Below are positions 20,001 to 32,300 of a DNA stretch of 64,000 nt, piece after piece (position 1 is the stretch's first letter; every line of letters begins with the position of its first letter). This stretch comes from Dromaius novaehollandiae. Taxonomy: Eukaryota > Chordata > Aves > Casuariiformes > Dromaiidae. Below the pieces are notes generated by a model. It ran no database searches, had not been told where the DNA came from, and worked only from the letters and a program-made list of their open reading frames with translations. A program made the translations under genes and the position numbers. The stretch lies in assembly GCF_036370855.1 (NCBI RefSeq), contig NC_088103.1, positions 9,487,404 to 9,551,403 of the forward strand, read 5' to 3'.

Positions 20001-23000
20001 ACCATCCAACCGTCGGTGTTTGGGCCCCAGTGATGATGCCAAATCAGCGCGGAGGACGCGGCGGTGAGCGGCTGCAGTGCCCCTGGCAGCAGTCACAGGG
20101 GAAAGGGCCCGGTGATGCTGGGGAGTAAGTACCTCGTCCTTGTTACCCGGGTTTTGTTGGGTGTGTTTTTTGAGGAACCATTTTTTGGCTGCTCACATTG
20201 CTTACACCATGCGATGGCTGCGGGTAGCGAGCAGTCTGCTCACCGCTCGGCAATGTTACTCTCCCCCCATCCCAAGGGTTAAGGGTGGCGTTTTCTGATT
20301 TAGGCTGGGCAATGCAAACCCCAGCCGAATGACAAATCTGCCTCTATAGATCTCCTTATCCACCAGAAAGGCAAAGGAAACTGAGGCGGGGGAGAGACTT
20401 CTGCAAATGGTCCGAAACAGCAGCTGGGCTGCTGGCAGCCCACCCCTTCTCCTGGCTTTGGCCGAGGAGCAAGGTGCTGAGGCCGTTTTGCACCTAACGG
20501 AGGGAGGTTTCGGGTCGAGCAGTCCTCCCCAGGCTGCTGGCAGAGCTGGGCGAGAAGCGCAACAAGGGAGATAGGGGCCGCTCCTCCCACGGTCGCGCAG
20601 GGATCCTCCTGTTCGGACCCGAGGGCAAGCGCCCGGGCAGCTGCTGGGCGTCCTTGAGGGCCGCTCTGGGCGAGATCGCCCCGTAACCAGCGAAGCCTTG
20701 GGGCAGGGGAAGCCCTGATTTTAAGCAGTGCCTTGGACGGTCTCCAGTACCCTCGCAGCAATTGGAAGGAGCGGATAAGCCAGCGTCGGCAGCCCCACGG
20801 GAGCCTGCTCGCGGGGCAGCAGGCCATCCGTGCCGGAGCACGCCAGGGTTTGGGGGCGAGCTGCTCCTGCCTGGTAGCCCCAGCGGGGCCTTTAGCCACA
20901 GGTATCTGCAGCACCCTGAATGCAGACCTAGAAATCAGGTTCCTGGGGAGCAGCATTACATACAGCTGGGTTTGGCCATGCTCTTCTTGTTGGAAATGCC
21001 TGCGCTGCAGGAGCTGCCCTCTGCTTTTCTCTTCATCCCAGTTTTATGTCCAGAAAGGCTAACGAACAGAGAAAATATAAAAATACATCTCATTTATTTC
21101 TGCACGTAATCAAAACACTCAGAATTAGCGTCTCCAGATGAAAAAGCAACCAAGTTTCCTCTCCAAAAATCAGGAGACCCTGTGCTGCATTTGCATCATG
21201 TTCACAATTTTGACAATATTTATAAAAAGCATGTTTTCTAATACAAAAAAAATAGAAATATTTCAAAGGCACTGTTATCAGAAAGGGATGAAAAAATACA
21301 GCTTTTCCTTGCAAGCCTCCCTCCGGTGCTGAAGGGACGTTCGGCTTTTGTGGCCGATAAAAGTCCGATTTGAGAGGAGAATTCAAAACAGCAGAACAAT
21401 ATTTACTTGGAGTTAATTGTAATTTTCATAAGTTGTCACCAAAAGTGCCCAAATACAAGCAGGAACGGGGAGCTGCTGTATCTCTTTGTTGGTGGAACGC
21501 TGCCTTCTGCACGCAGGGTTGAGGCGATCTTATCTGCAACCGCTGCCTCCTTTGAAAGAGAAGGGGAACTGCTGTTCAGGCGATAAGAGAGACCAGAGGC
21601 TTCTCCTTTAATATGTAAACTTTGGATCAAAAAGAAGAGGAGCCTCTAGGCAGAAGCCGTCCCTCAGTATATGAATTTTAAATCTGTACGCATAAGCAAA
21701 ATATATATGTCTACTAAGATTTACTGGCTTCTGTGAAGAGCAAAAAGGGAGGGGGTGGAGGTGTGAGCCCCTCACTTTAGCTTTTCCAGTTTTGGTTGAC
21801 TAATGTCCGCGCTGAAGGATGATTACCTGAAGTAACGGCCTTGTACTACCTTGGCCAAACTTGCCTTGACAGATTCTTAAATCCAGAAAGGATCACTTCA
21901 GTCCAGCACGATGTTTTGCCCCCCACAGCAACTGATACCTGCATTTGGCCCTGGTGATGTGGACTGAGCTAACAACAACTCAGAAAAAAATACCCAAGGG
22001 ATGCAGAGTTTTCCAAACGTCTTGGCAGCCTGGGCCCACGGTTTGAAATAGTGTTGTTTCCCGACTGAGCGCTGCTGAGTTCAGATCCAGCTCTGTGTGC
22101 TACCTCTGTTACAATAGTGATTTCTCTACTTCCAGTGTCTTCACCCCATGCTGAGAGTCCCAATAATCAAGACACCTTTTAAGTCCAGTCCTTGCAAACT
22201 AAAATGTTTGTGCTCTTGCAGTTTTTCATTGCATGGTGTTTTTCATGACCTCAGCTGGTCCTTGTAGCCCTTCCTTAGCCTTTCTTAGGGGGGCAAAATG
22301 TAGGGGGAAAAAATGCAAGCGCAGGCACCGGAACAGGAGCCAGAAGCAGTCTCCGAGGATCAGCATTAGGAGAAGGTATGCGGAGGTGTGATGGGATGGT
22401 TTAATGCCTTGGGTGCATCGGTGTCTCTTCCCTTTTCCTTCAGCCAGTCCCCACTCCAGACTGTCTCCTTCCACCCTTCAGCAGCAGCTGGTGGGTCTTC
22501 AGCATCTTTTCCCACTTTTAGCCCCATCTTCGCTACAGTTCTTGCTTTTTTTAAAAGGAGGATCGAGACTGCTGCTCCGTGCTCTTAAGGACGGTCTCTT
22601 GCCACAGGGTAGACTTTCCCCTGCTCCGTTTTAACCTTGCTTTCGTTTTCAGTCCTTTTTGTCCAACTTTTCCTGAGCGCTGTGGGCCGCGTTCCTCTGC
22701 CTTGCTGCTTCTCCTTGCACCAAGTGTGACTCTGACCTCTCTGAAACGTGAGCTGTTCCCCTCCCGGCCTCATCCTTGCTGCCTGACGTGACATCTGCCA
22801 TATCCCTGGCAACAGAGTGCAAATCGCCCGCGGGAATAAGACGGTGGCAACAAGCTGTGAGGGGGCTGAGTTGCCTTCTTGTGCAAATAAATGCAAACAC
22901 CTTCAATTATGCTGGAAAGAACATACTGTAATTGCCAACAGGTTATGCAGCATTTTGTCTTGCTGCTCTATCCCTCTCCCTGAGGATTGTTCTGGGGCGA

Positions 23001-24410
23001 ACGTCTCTGTGGTTGCATTAAAACACAAAAACAAGAAACCTGCACCTCCTCCAGAAATGAAAATTTCCACCTCCCCGGACTCTGGCAGCCACAAAACCAT
23101 GCATTAAAGGAGGGGGGATTCACCTTCTCCCTGGGGAACCTTTCCCTGCCAGCTGCAGATGTGCTCCCTCCTGACCGCTTTGACAAGCGGGGAGGAAATA
23201 AGGCAGTGCTTGGGGTACCAGCTTGCAGAACGCGCTCTTGGGCTCTCTGAAACTCATTCATTTACAAAAGGCAGGGTTTTTTGTTGTTGCTTTTAAACAA
23301 GACCATTTGGACTTCCAGACAGCCCTTCTCCGTGAAGAGGAAGAGTTCAGGCTGACGAACCTATGGGGTCTTGGGGCAGGCCTAGATCCTCAAGCCCTGG
23401 CCCAGAGCAGTGGGGTGCTCCTTGCTGTTTGGTAGCGGTTTCTCTCATGGACTCTTCTTACGCCCTAGTTTCAGCATTTTCCTTTTTTTTTTTTGTTTTT
23501 TTTTTTACTATTGTCAGTGAAAGATGGCTGTGTAGGAATGCAGCAGGGCCCTCGGCAGCTCACGCTGAAGAGCGGGGACGCGCGGCAGGAGGGGAGCTGT
23601 AACCCAGGCCTGAAGCGCGCCGATTCCCCTATTTTTCGTCCGCCGTCAGCAGGAGGTTGCACACCTCGGAGTTGGCTCTGTGCAGGGCAAACTCCCGCCC
23701 AGGCACGGTGCCCCGCCGGCCTTTTCGCCTAGTGCTGACTTGGCTCCCAGCGGACTTGGAAACAGTGAAGATCTCTCTGTGGGCAGAGCAGACTGGTCAG
23801 GAGGCTGTGCTGGTGGACCGCATCCATCTCCCACACCAGCGTATTCACACTCGGGGCTTTCTATTTCCAGAAGACTTCATGGTCTGGGCATGGCCTTTCC
23901 ACCCACCTCACCATGAACTTGCCCAGTCCTTCCCCAGCCTCCCTCCCGGTTTTGGCCCACCCCGCTCAACAAGCGTGGAAATGTTAATTCTCTCCTCTCC
24001 CAAGAAGTCCCAGGTCTTTTGTTGGAACTTCAAAAAGGGAAATTTCACTGCTGGTTTCATTTATAACATGGTTGAATCCTGTGGGGTTTCCACAGTAGGT
24101 AGAACCACGTTGCTTTTTAGGTGGGGAAGAAATAAGAGATGTTTTGGGTATCGTCTCACTCCTAGCCATGGGCTGAAATGGAGAAGCTCTTATTGGGAAG
24201 AGTATGGGAGAATGAGTGGGATCTGTCTGTCCGAGGTACCCGTGCTCCTTACTTGATCTTTGTGCCCTGGACACCTACAGTAAAGGCTGTCCGAGACCGA
24301 TAGATTGTATTGGCCCCTCTGAAAGATACCCAGCAGAGTGCAAGAAAGCAGTGCTGCTACATCTGGGGTCAGGAGATTATTATTAGCAGAAGGATAAATG
24401 GTTCCTGCGT
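17030..24410. other. Intergenic region between the StAR-like and MTTP-like genes; no gene recognised
   Basis: No exon with recognisable similarity is seen on either strand. GC-rich patches at 18.6-19.3 kb and 20.3-20.96 kb carry open frames of 218-230 codons on either strand, overlapping in more than one frame. I judge these to be low-stop-frequency artefacts. A T-rich tract (T with one G) lies at about 23,482-23,508. The 21.0-22.2 kb part is AT-rich and featureless. Confidence 0.5.
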
Positions 24411-24417
24411 AAAGCAG

Positions 24418-24423
24418 TTTATT
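24418..24423 (-). terminator. Poly(A) signal AATAAA for the MTTP-like gene
   Basis: On the minus strand AATAAA lies 287 bp downstream of the proposed stop codon at 24,710. It is the nearest canonical hexamer I found in that direction. Confidence 0.45.
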
Positions 24424-24709
24424 ACCTTAATGCTGTAGAAAACAGCCTAGTGGTTTTCTGGGGAGAAGATTTGGTTAATCTTGATGCTCTTTAGTTCAGC
24501 TCTTTGCCTGGGGCTGTCTGAGACCTCTGTTAGCCTTCCCCTCACATCCCGTTATGAGGACTAACTTGGGCTTGCTTAAATTAAATTCTGGGCATGGACA
24601 CTGTTATCCTTCTCTATAGGCAAGGTACTAAGCAATCAGCTCCTCCTTGGGAAGAGGAAAATGGGCTTTTAAAACCCCCTCTCTCCTGCGCAGCTCCTCC
24701 TCCCTGGCT

Positions 24710-26357
24710 TTAACTGCGTGCCGCCGGAGCTGCTGTTCCTGCGTTCGGAGCCAGGGACAGGTACGACCTCAGCCCAGGGAGGAGCTCGGATGCCTGCTGG
24801 ATCGGGACGTGAGGGTGACACCGGTGCAGAGCTACTGCGCGGCGAGGCGGCATCCCCAATCCCTGGGCCTGAAGCCCTGGCAGTGTCCTTCACCAGAGCT
24901 CTGGAGCTTACCTGTATGGGACCTGGTCCTCTCTCAGCTGCAGACACACCAGCACAGGGCGCTCAGAAAACCGCAGGACCGTGTCAAAGTGGATCGAGGT
25001 CTCCACCTCAGTCTGGCTTCTCATGGTGGCTTGGAAGAAAGGGGCGTCCACTTCTGTCTGGAAATCGATGGCTAGACTTCCCCTGCAAGAGCAAGGAGCA
25101 CAGGTCTGGTCACTGGGCAACGAGCTGTGCCTGGGCACCCTGCAACGGCGCTCCGCAAGCCCACGATCACCTCAATTTTAAGTCTGCCTGTGGAAAGGAA
25201 GCATGTAATCACTGCCCACCAGCTCCCCACCCACACCTTCGCTCTCCCTGAGCACAGGCTTGGCTGGACACAGTGGGAGAAGGACACGGGGACAGTTGCA
25301 AGGCTGTCTAAGATGGGCAACCCTCGCGCAGGGTGTTAAGACCCTCCTGGGTAGCCTGCATTCCCAGAGCCAAACCATTTCCCATCCACTGACCTCGTGC
25401 TGATGCTGCTTTTCAGTTCCTGCTCCCATACGCTCACGTCCATGTCGGCTGAGATGTCAAGTCCAAGCCCACCCTGGAGTTTGACCACCACTTGTAGACC
25501 AGACTGTAGCGGGATGACCTGTGAGATGGAAAAGGCAGTACTTGCTCTGAGGCTGGACACACAGCTCTTGGCCGAGATGCTGATAAAGGAAATGATGTGA
25601 GGTTACTGGGACTGTCTAGTCTAATCCCCCTGGCTGGGTTTGCGTGGTGGGAACTAGAGCCATGGGCGTCCCGTGGCAGAGCACAGCCACCCAGCTGCTC
25701 TACCAACCCTAAAAGGCCTTTGGCAGTGCCATCTCTCTCTCAGATTTGGGTCCACGGTGAATAACAGGGCACGACCCAGCGCACTTCACGTATGGGGACT
25801 CACTACGCTTTGACATCCATGGCCCACTCTCGCAGCCAGAGCGGGCAGAGGCAGGTTGTCCCTCCACCCGTTACCTGGTGATGGTCCACCAGCAGGAGAT
25901 TCCCTCTGACCAGCCTTGTGGGTCCTCCACTGCTTGAGAGGACCTTGGCCATCAAGTCTGCATATCCCTGGAAGAACACGACTGGCCGAAACTGAACGTC
26001 GAAGAAAGTGGCAGACATCCCAGCCATGAGCTCCTCTTCTTCCAGGGTGTTTTCTCCCAGCATAGACTCCATCCCTCGTGCTTCAAGAGCGACCTAAAAC
26101 ACAGCGACAGAGCCGTGTAAGCTGCACGGAGCAAAGCCAGAGAGCTGGTTCGATGCACCGCGATGCTACTTGCGATGCTACACTTGTTGAACCCCTTTGC
26201 GTGGCCAGCACCTGGCCAGTCTCCGGGCAGCACACCTGAGCCAGGTGAAGCCGATGGCCGCGGCCGAGCAGCGAGAAGTCGGAGAGGCACTTCCTCAGGA
26301 ATCCACCCTCCGTGAACAGCAGCTCCAGCCCGAAGGTGGAAAGCAGGTCCTGGGTGA
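24710..26357 (-). CDS. MTTP-like exons 14-18: C-terminal lipid-cavity sheets and diverged tail
   Basis: Exons 14-17 carry FDVQFRPVVFFQGYADLMAK (human [20 protein letters not shown]), LQGGLGLDISADMDVSVW and a conserved end, LVCLQLREDQVPYR. Exon 17 ends in phase 2 with GTAAGC. The only suitable continuation I find is 24,710-24,767, giving 18 residues and a stop. It has no similarity to the human tail and lacks its cysteines. Exons 14-17 are secure; exon 18 is a guess, and a different last exon nearby cannot be excluded. Confidence 0.8.
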
Positions 26358-29300
26358 CTGAAAGACAGAGAGGTGCCCGTGAAGAGGTCCGCACTGCAGC
26401 CATCGCGGCGGGATGTGACACATGGCTTTTTGGGAATGAGTCACAGGACCACAATGAATCACAAATGCTCGGATAACAGCTGCAGGGGAGCAACACTGAC
26501 CAGATAGCAAAAAGCCCCCGGGCAGCTGCGGGAGGCACTGGCTGAGAGCTGCAGATCCTGGCGTGACCACAGGCAACCTGGCTGATGCGTATGGCTTTCC
26601 CTGTGCCTGGTGCAATGGAGCTAGAGCTTGGCAGAGCAGGTGAGTGCTTGTAAAAAGCTCATCCAGGTTTACTGTGGAAAGCGGGGGGGCCACTGGGGGT
26701 GTCTCAAAGCAGGCTCCTGAGAGCTCCTTGGTAATGTTTAAGCCTACTCAAGAGATTGTGTTGCTAGTCCTGTAGGGCTCTTGCGTTTATGCTCAGGGTG
26801 GATAAATATATTAGCAATAAAACATCTGACAAAGCTAAAATATTCAGAGGGAAAAGCTTCTCTGCACCATCTTTTTCCATTCTTACAGTACTTGGAGGAT
26901 TTAGCATTGCTGTATTTTTCTTATGGATGTTGGTTACTTTGCTTCTGCACCCCCCCTAAACAGAGTTTTATAAATTCAAGGCTAGAAAAAGATGATTTGA
27001 AGAGGGTTAGAAGTGAGAGCTGACAGGTGAAGATTTAAGCAGATATCTAGCAGGCATTAATTGCAGTGTCTCTGAAGTTTGATGGTTTTTTTATCCCAGC
27101 CCAAGGATTCTCTGCTTTGAATCACTTATTAAAAATACCTAAGGAACCGACTTATCAGGGAAAGCACAGAAACTCCCTCCCACACGCTACCACTGGTTTC
27201 ACCTTCAGATGAAATTCCTCTCCCAAATGAGCAGGATTTGGGGAAAGTATGTGGCCCAGCTCATGTTCCGCTGAAAGCGGGAGGTTGCGAGGAAGCCAGA
27301 GGAAGGCGTATATGTATGAGGAGAGAGTATGAATATGTAGGCGTGACACCTGCTCTTGGACTCTAAAGGTGCTTGTGGGAGATGCTCAGAAATCTCGGAC
27401 TAGGTTTTGGGGGATTTCTGTAACCCAGAGGCACCCGCTGGGCCTTTCGAGGGGAAGGGGAACAGTGTTGTCCGTGTCCCCTGTCACCTGTCAGGGGTCC
27501 TGAGAAGGCAGAGGAGACGCCAGCTTTCGAGAAGTAGTTGTAGTTATTTATCCGTGGGTCTCTCATGACTTCCTTCACTATCTCCCTGGAAACAAGAAGG
27601 AAAAGGTGTATGAGGACTAGGAAGGAGGGAATGGGAATTTGCAGTCAGAATTCAATATAAGCCAAATTCATCACCAAAAAACGTTAGTGGTTGTTAAAGA
27701 AAGCTGTACAAAGAAAAGGAGGAAATGAGAATTTAAAAACTGCAGGAAAAAATGCAGCCTCCCAACTCCTTGTGCCGCTTGGCTGAAGCAAGCGTGTCAC
27801 AGGGCACGCTGATTTGTGGAGTGCTTTTTGTTCCTATTTTACAAGGCAATGATCCCCAAAGGAGCATTCGGAGCAACTGTGTGAATGCTTATGGGGTGGA
27901 AGTCCCCTGTAAATCCCGCTAGATGTGAATACGTATAACTGGCTTGATTTCTGCAGGTATTTCTCTGAATTCCTGACTGCCCAGACAAATGTGAGCAAAA
28001 AGGAAACGAGCAGACTAGGACCATGCTGGAATCTCTCTCTGCTCTGGTTTATCAGAATAAACCATTGAAATGTTTTTGGGAAGCTTCTGCCTCGCTCGGA
28101 AACTTTTGTGCTCGGTTTGTTTTGTGCACACAGAAAGATTAAGCGAGTTACAAGTTGTGCGCGGTGCTGCAAGGCAGAGCTTTGGCCTCCAAGGACTCTG
28201 CTGCTGGGCTCCTGCTGAAGCACCGAGCCCGGGCGCTGCTGTGCTGCGGGACCGGCCGAGGAGGGGTGCCGGGTTTGGGCTCGCTTGGCAGCACCTGCCT
28301 TAGCAGCCGTGCAGTCGTCTTCCTCCCACTGCTGGGAACTACCAGGCAGCCCTGGCACTGATGCAGCGTTGCTGCGCGGTGCTGCCAGACCTGATGTTGA
28401 CCCAGCTCTGAGGGGCGGGCAGTTCAAAAGCCACAGCTGGGGTGTAGAGGAGGAAAAAGATGATGTAGCCTGACTGGGGGGGGGGGGGGGGGGGGAAATG
28501 CGACTTTTCTTTCCTGACCCACCTTGCTGGGTGGTGTTCAGCACGCAAACTGTTCTGGATCTTCAGCCGCAGAAGCGTTGCCAGTTCTGTTTCCATCTCC
28601 GTGGTGGCCAGTAGGATGTTGATGACATCCATGGGCAAAGGCTCGTGGTCTAAGAGGATTTCTGCAGCAGCCAGGCGGCATGTTTTTTCATAGCTCTTCC
28701 TCTTCTCGTGGAAAATCCTCCTCATTGCTCTCTTCACCTGATGCGAGAACACAGTTAAAGCTATGGTGTTATGCCCGATGACGTGCAAACGGTGGTGGTC
28801 AAGTCTTTCGGGCTGTGCTCTGCATCCCCAGCCATCGTGTCCCAGTTTAACCGGGAAGCTTCGTTTCATACCTCGCTGGAGACGTGTTGTGTGGGGAACC
28901 TCTGCAGGGCAGCGACTGCTGCAGCCGTGACCGCAGCGGGGCCTTCCTCGGTGTAACGCAGGAGGGTAGGGATGCTTTCGGGCAGCAAGGCGTTCCTCAG
29001 GGCCATCAGGTGAAGAACCACCTCTGACTCCTCCTTGGCGTTCCCTAGTCCCTGCAGGATGGTTTCTGCTCCGCGCTCCACCTCCTGGTTTGGTTTTGCA
29101 AGAGGGCAGAAGCAGAGGAGGAGGAGGATGAAGTGCAGGATATGTTTCAGGCAGCCTCAGAGGAAGAGGAGGGATGGCAAGGCTAAAAAACCAGAGCACG
29201 GAGGTTTGTCGGGGAACCCACCTGTGATCCGCACAGCTTCTGCCGGCACAATTTGCTAACGAGAGAGCCTATGACAATTATCCCTGTCTCCCGGACCTCC

Positions 29301-32300
29301 AGTGCTAACCGCTTCCCTCGGAGCTTGTCCTGGGAGGAGGAAAAGGGGTTGAAGGAAAAGAAGGGAAACGGAAAAAAGAGAGAGAAGGCGTAGGCTTTAG
29401 CTATTATCTCAGTGTTTACTAAAGAAGTAAGAAGGACTAGCTCTTACCAGCCTTGAAGGAGGTCTGATCAGATAAAATGCCGATTTTCACAGTAGGTAAT
29501 TAAGCTTTTAATATCTGTAATACACTGATATAAAGGACTTTCTGCTGAATGCATTTGCTCCCATTGCTGGTGTCCAGTTAAAGCCACTCAGTGCCCGGGA
29601 CCGTGAGGGAGGGAGAGAAATGCCTCTACTTACTAACACCAGGCTGAGAAGCTCCTTTGAAGGCCGGGGGGAGAAGGCCGCCGCGTAGAGAAACTTCTCC
29701 AGCAGAGACCTGGGGGTCTTGCCGAAATCCAGAAAGCTGGAGAGAGCTGCCAAGGATGCCGCTGACTGGGCGGCCACTGCTGCCTCGACGAAGAAGGGGC
29801 TGCAGCGAGAGAGGGATGGTCAGAGCAGTCCGAGGCGGAGGAGAAACAAGGCGCCTAGTGTGGTGCTGCTGGGATCGGTGACCTTGCCCCAGCCTTGGCC
29901 CTTGCAGAGGACCTTGGCTCCCCTTCCCCAGGCCAAGGCAAGCGAGCAAAGGTTGAGTCCTTTGAGGGATGCGGGGACTGCGTGCACCTCCAGCGGGGCC
30001 GAATGTGACCCCCAGCCTTTCTAAAGCTGCTAAAGATAATCCCACTTTCATTTGCTTTTTCCTACTTAAAAGCACCCTGAAGTTTCAACTGACAGGTTAA
30101 AAAACCTAAGAGGTCAGGACTTTTGCAAAGAACTTTCTTTAAAGACAAGCTCATTAGCACTGGCTGCCGAGCTGGTATTATCTGTGCGTATCACAGCCGT
30201 GAGCTTTGCTCTGAACTTGGTCACACCTAGCATTTTGCTGCAGACAGGAGCCCGGCCCCGGCGTTCACACTCGCAGGGGATGGATGACAGGGCCGTGGCT
30301 GCGTGTTCTGTAAAGGCCAAGCCTCCGCCGATATTTCCCAAAGCCTTGCTGGAGCATTTGCTCTGCTCCAAAGCCCACTGCTCGGCGAAAACAGGCTGTA
30401 TGGTGGTTGCAAAGAACAGGCACGGAGGGAAAAACAGGAGGCCGTTTGCACTACTGAGGATAAGCTGGGAAAGCTCCTGCACAGCTGCCTGGGCTAGGTA
30501 CGGTTTATGGACCAGCATATCCAGAAATGGCCCTACATCCCAGGGTCCTACGTGCCATTTACTGGTATAGAGCCATCGGGGGCAAGAGAGGGACTGGGAG
30601 TCTTACACCATCTCCCTCGGAGCTTTCCTCAGCAGCTGCAGGATATCTTTCTTCTTTGCTCCGTGCAGCATGTGGATGAACCTATGGAACTGCCACGTTG
30701 TTGACACCTTGGCGATGTCCATTTTGACCTTCTGGCTGTCAAAAGTCTTCAGATAGGTTTTGAGCTGCAAAGGCAAGGTTTGTTTTGTTACAAGCGTCAT
30801 GTGCGATTTAGCCTTGCTCCCCGGGATCCTGAAACGTGGGACAACGTTTACAGTAAGTAAATACTTCGGAGTGCAGGGAGCTGTAGGGACACTGCATCCA
30901 GGCCATGCAATTGCCCCCAAATAGAGGGGGCCACAGAACAACTGCTACGCTCTCCCACTCCCACCACTGACGTCTTGCTGTACAGGAGCCAAAAAGCAAA
31001 TCTGTAACATGCAGGAGAAACTGAGGGCATCGCCAATGTCCATAAGGCACTTCGATTCCAGCTTCCCTAAGGAAAATGCCTGGAGAATACTTGGAGGCAG
31101 AAATAATCCCCCATTCGTCCTTGCCAACCTGACCTGCAGGGTGGGGGTGGAGGAAATATTTCCTGATCTCAGCCCTATGACGAGCTTAACCCTGACTAGA
31201 CATACCAGCTGTGCCTCTGGTTACTTCTCCCCTCACAGAAATGCAGCTGTGTCTCAGGGAGAGAGGTCTCCCTTCCACAGCTTGTAGCAACGTTAGGCAC
31301 AGCTCTTCAGGAGAGAAGTAACAGCTCAGGCTGAAGATGGGCTCTCTCTCTTAGTCTAGGCAAGAAGCCAGCCTGGAAGCCATCTCCTGCCTGTGTTGTG
31401 GGTGTCTGGGCGCCCAGCTGGGAGAGAAGCAGGAGGTGTGTTTTGGGGCTGTTCGGTGGCACTGACCGAAGGGCAGTGGGTGCAGACCCTCCGGTAGTGC
31501 AGGCAGGCCATGCCCAGGGGCCGGTGCTCTCCCTCCGTGCCAGCCAGCGCGTCCTCGAGGTTTTGTCCGGGCACCTCTGCTGGACCCGGCGTGGAAGAAG
31601 ACACGAGCTCAAGCTGTTGCCTGTGGAGGGAGAAGCAAATGGGAACATCATTTGCACCCTCCTTTGCTCAGAGGCTGGTTGGATGCATGCAGGTTTGGAG
31701 AAGGAAGATATACAGAGGGAGAGGAGATATTCTGGGCAGGCCGAGGCACAAAGGAAGAGAAGGGGAAGCTCTTGGAGACAGATTTGCAGACGTGTCCTGC
31801 AGCCTTTTTCTTCCCCAGGCTGATGACAGCTCACTTGACTAAAGCAGTGGGTCTCTAGTCTCCACGCAGTGAGGTTTCCCAAGGGCCTCTGGACCTCTTT
31901 TGGTTCCCACTGTGCCTGCATGCTCCCACGAGCTGCACATCCCCTTGCGGCTCCTCTCTCCAGAGGAAATTTCTGGTTCAGGGGATGGATTCCATGGGAC
32001 GGGATGCAGGGAAACGGCCAGCTATGGGGGGAAAGCAGTCAGACGGGTCCTGTCACTAAGCTGATTTCTGTGCGCCGTGTGCCTAGCTGTTGTGCTGCTG
32101 CATCTCCTGGCTGCCTGCGTCAGGCTGTGCTGGCTGAGCCGGCATGAAAGCAACGAAGAGCTTCCATCTTCAACGGATGGATGGTCATCCCGCGCTGGGC
32201 TGTCCGATTTAGGCAGCTGCCCAGGGTCATCACTCACCTCGAGTTGATTTTGACACCAGTGGTGGACCTCAGGCTCAGAGACACAACGTGGCTTTCCTCT

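Noticed and set aside
20300-20956. 218-codon minus-strand open frame
   Set aside because: No recognisable domain, irregular composition, and overlapping open frames on both strands.
30114-30518. 134-codon minus-strand open frame between MTTP-like exons 8 and 9
   Set aside because: Exon 8 (ending REMV) joins directly in phase to exon 9 (PFFVEAAVAAQ) just as in human MTTP, so this is intron.
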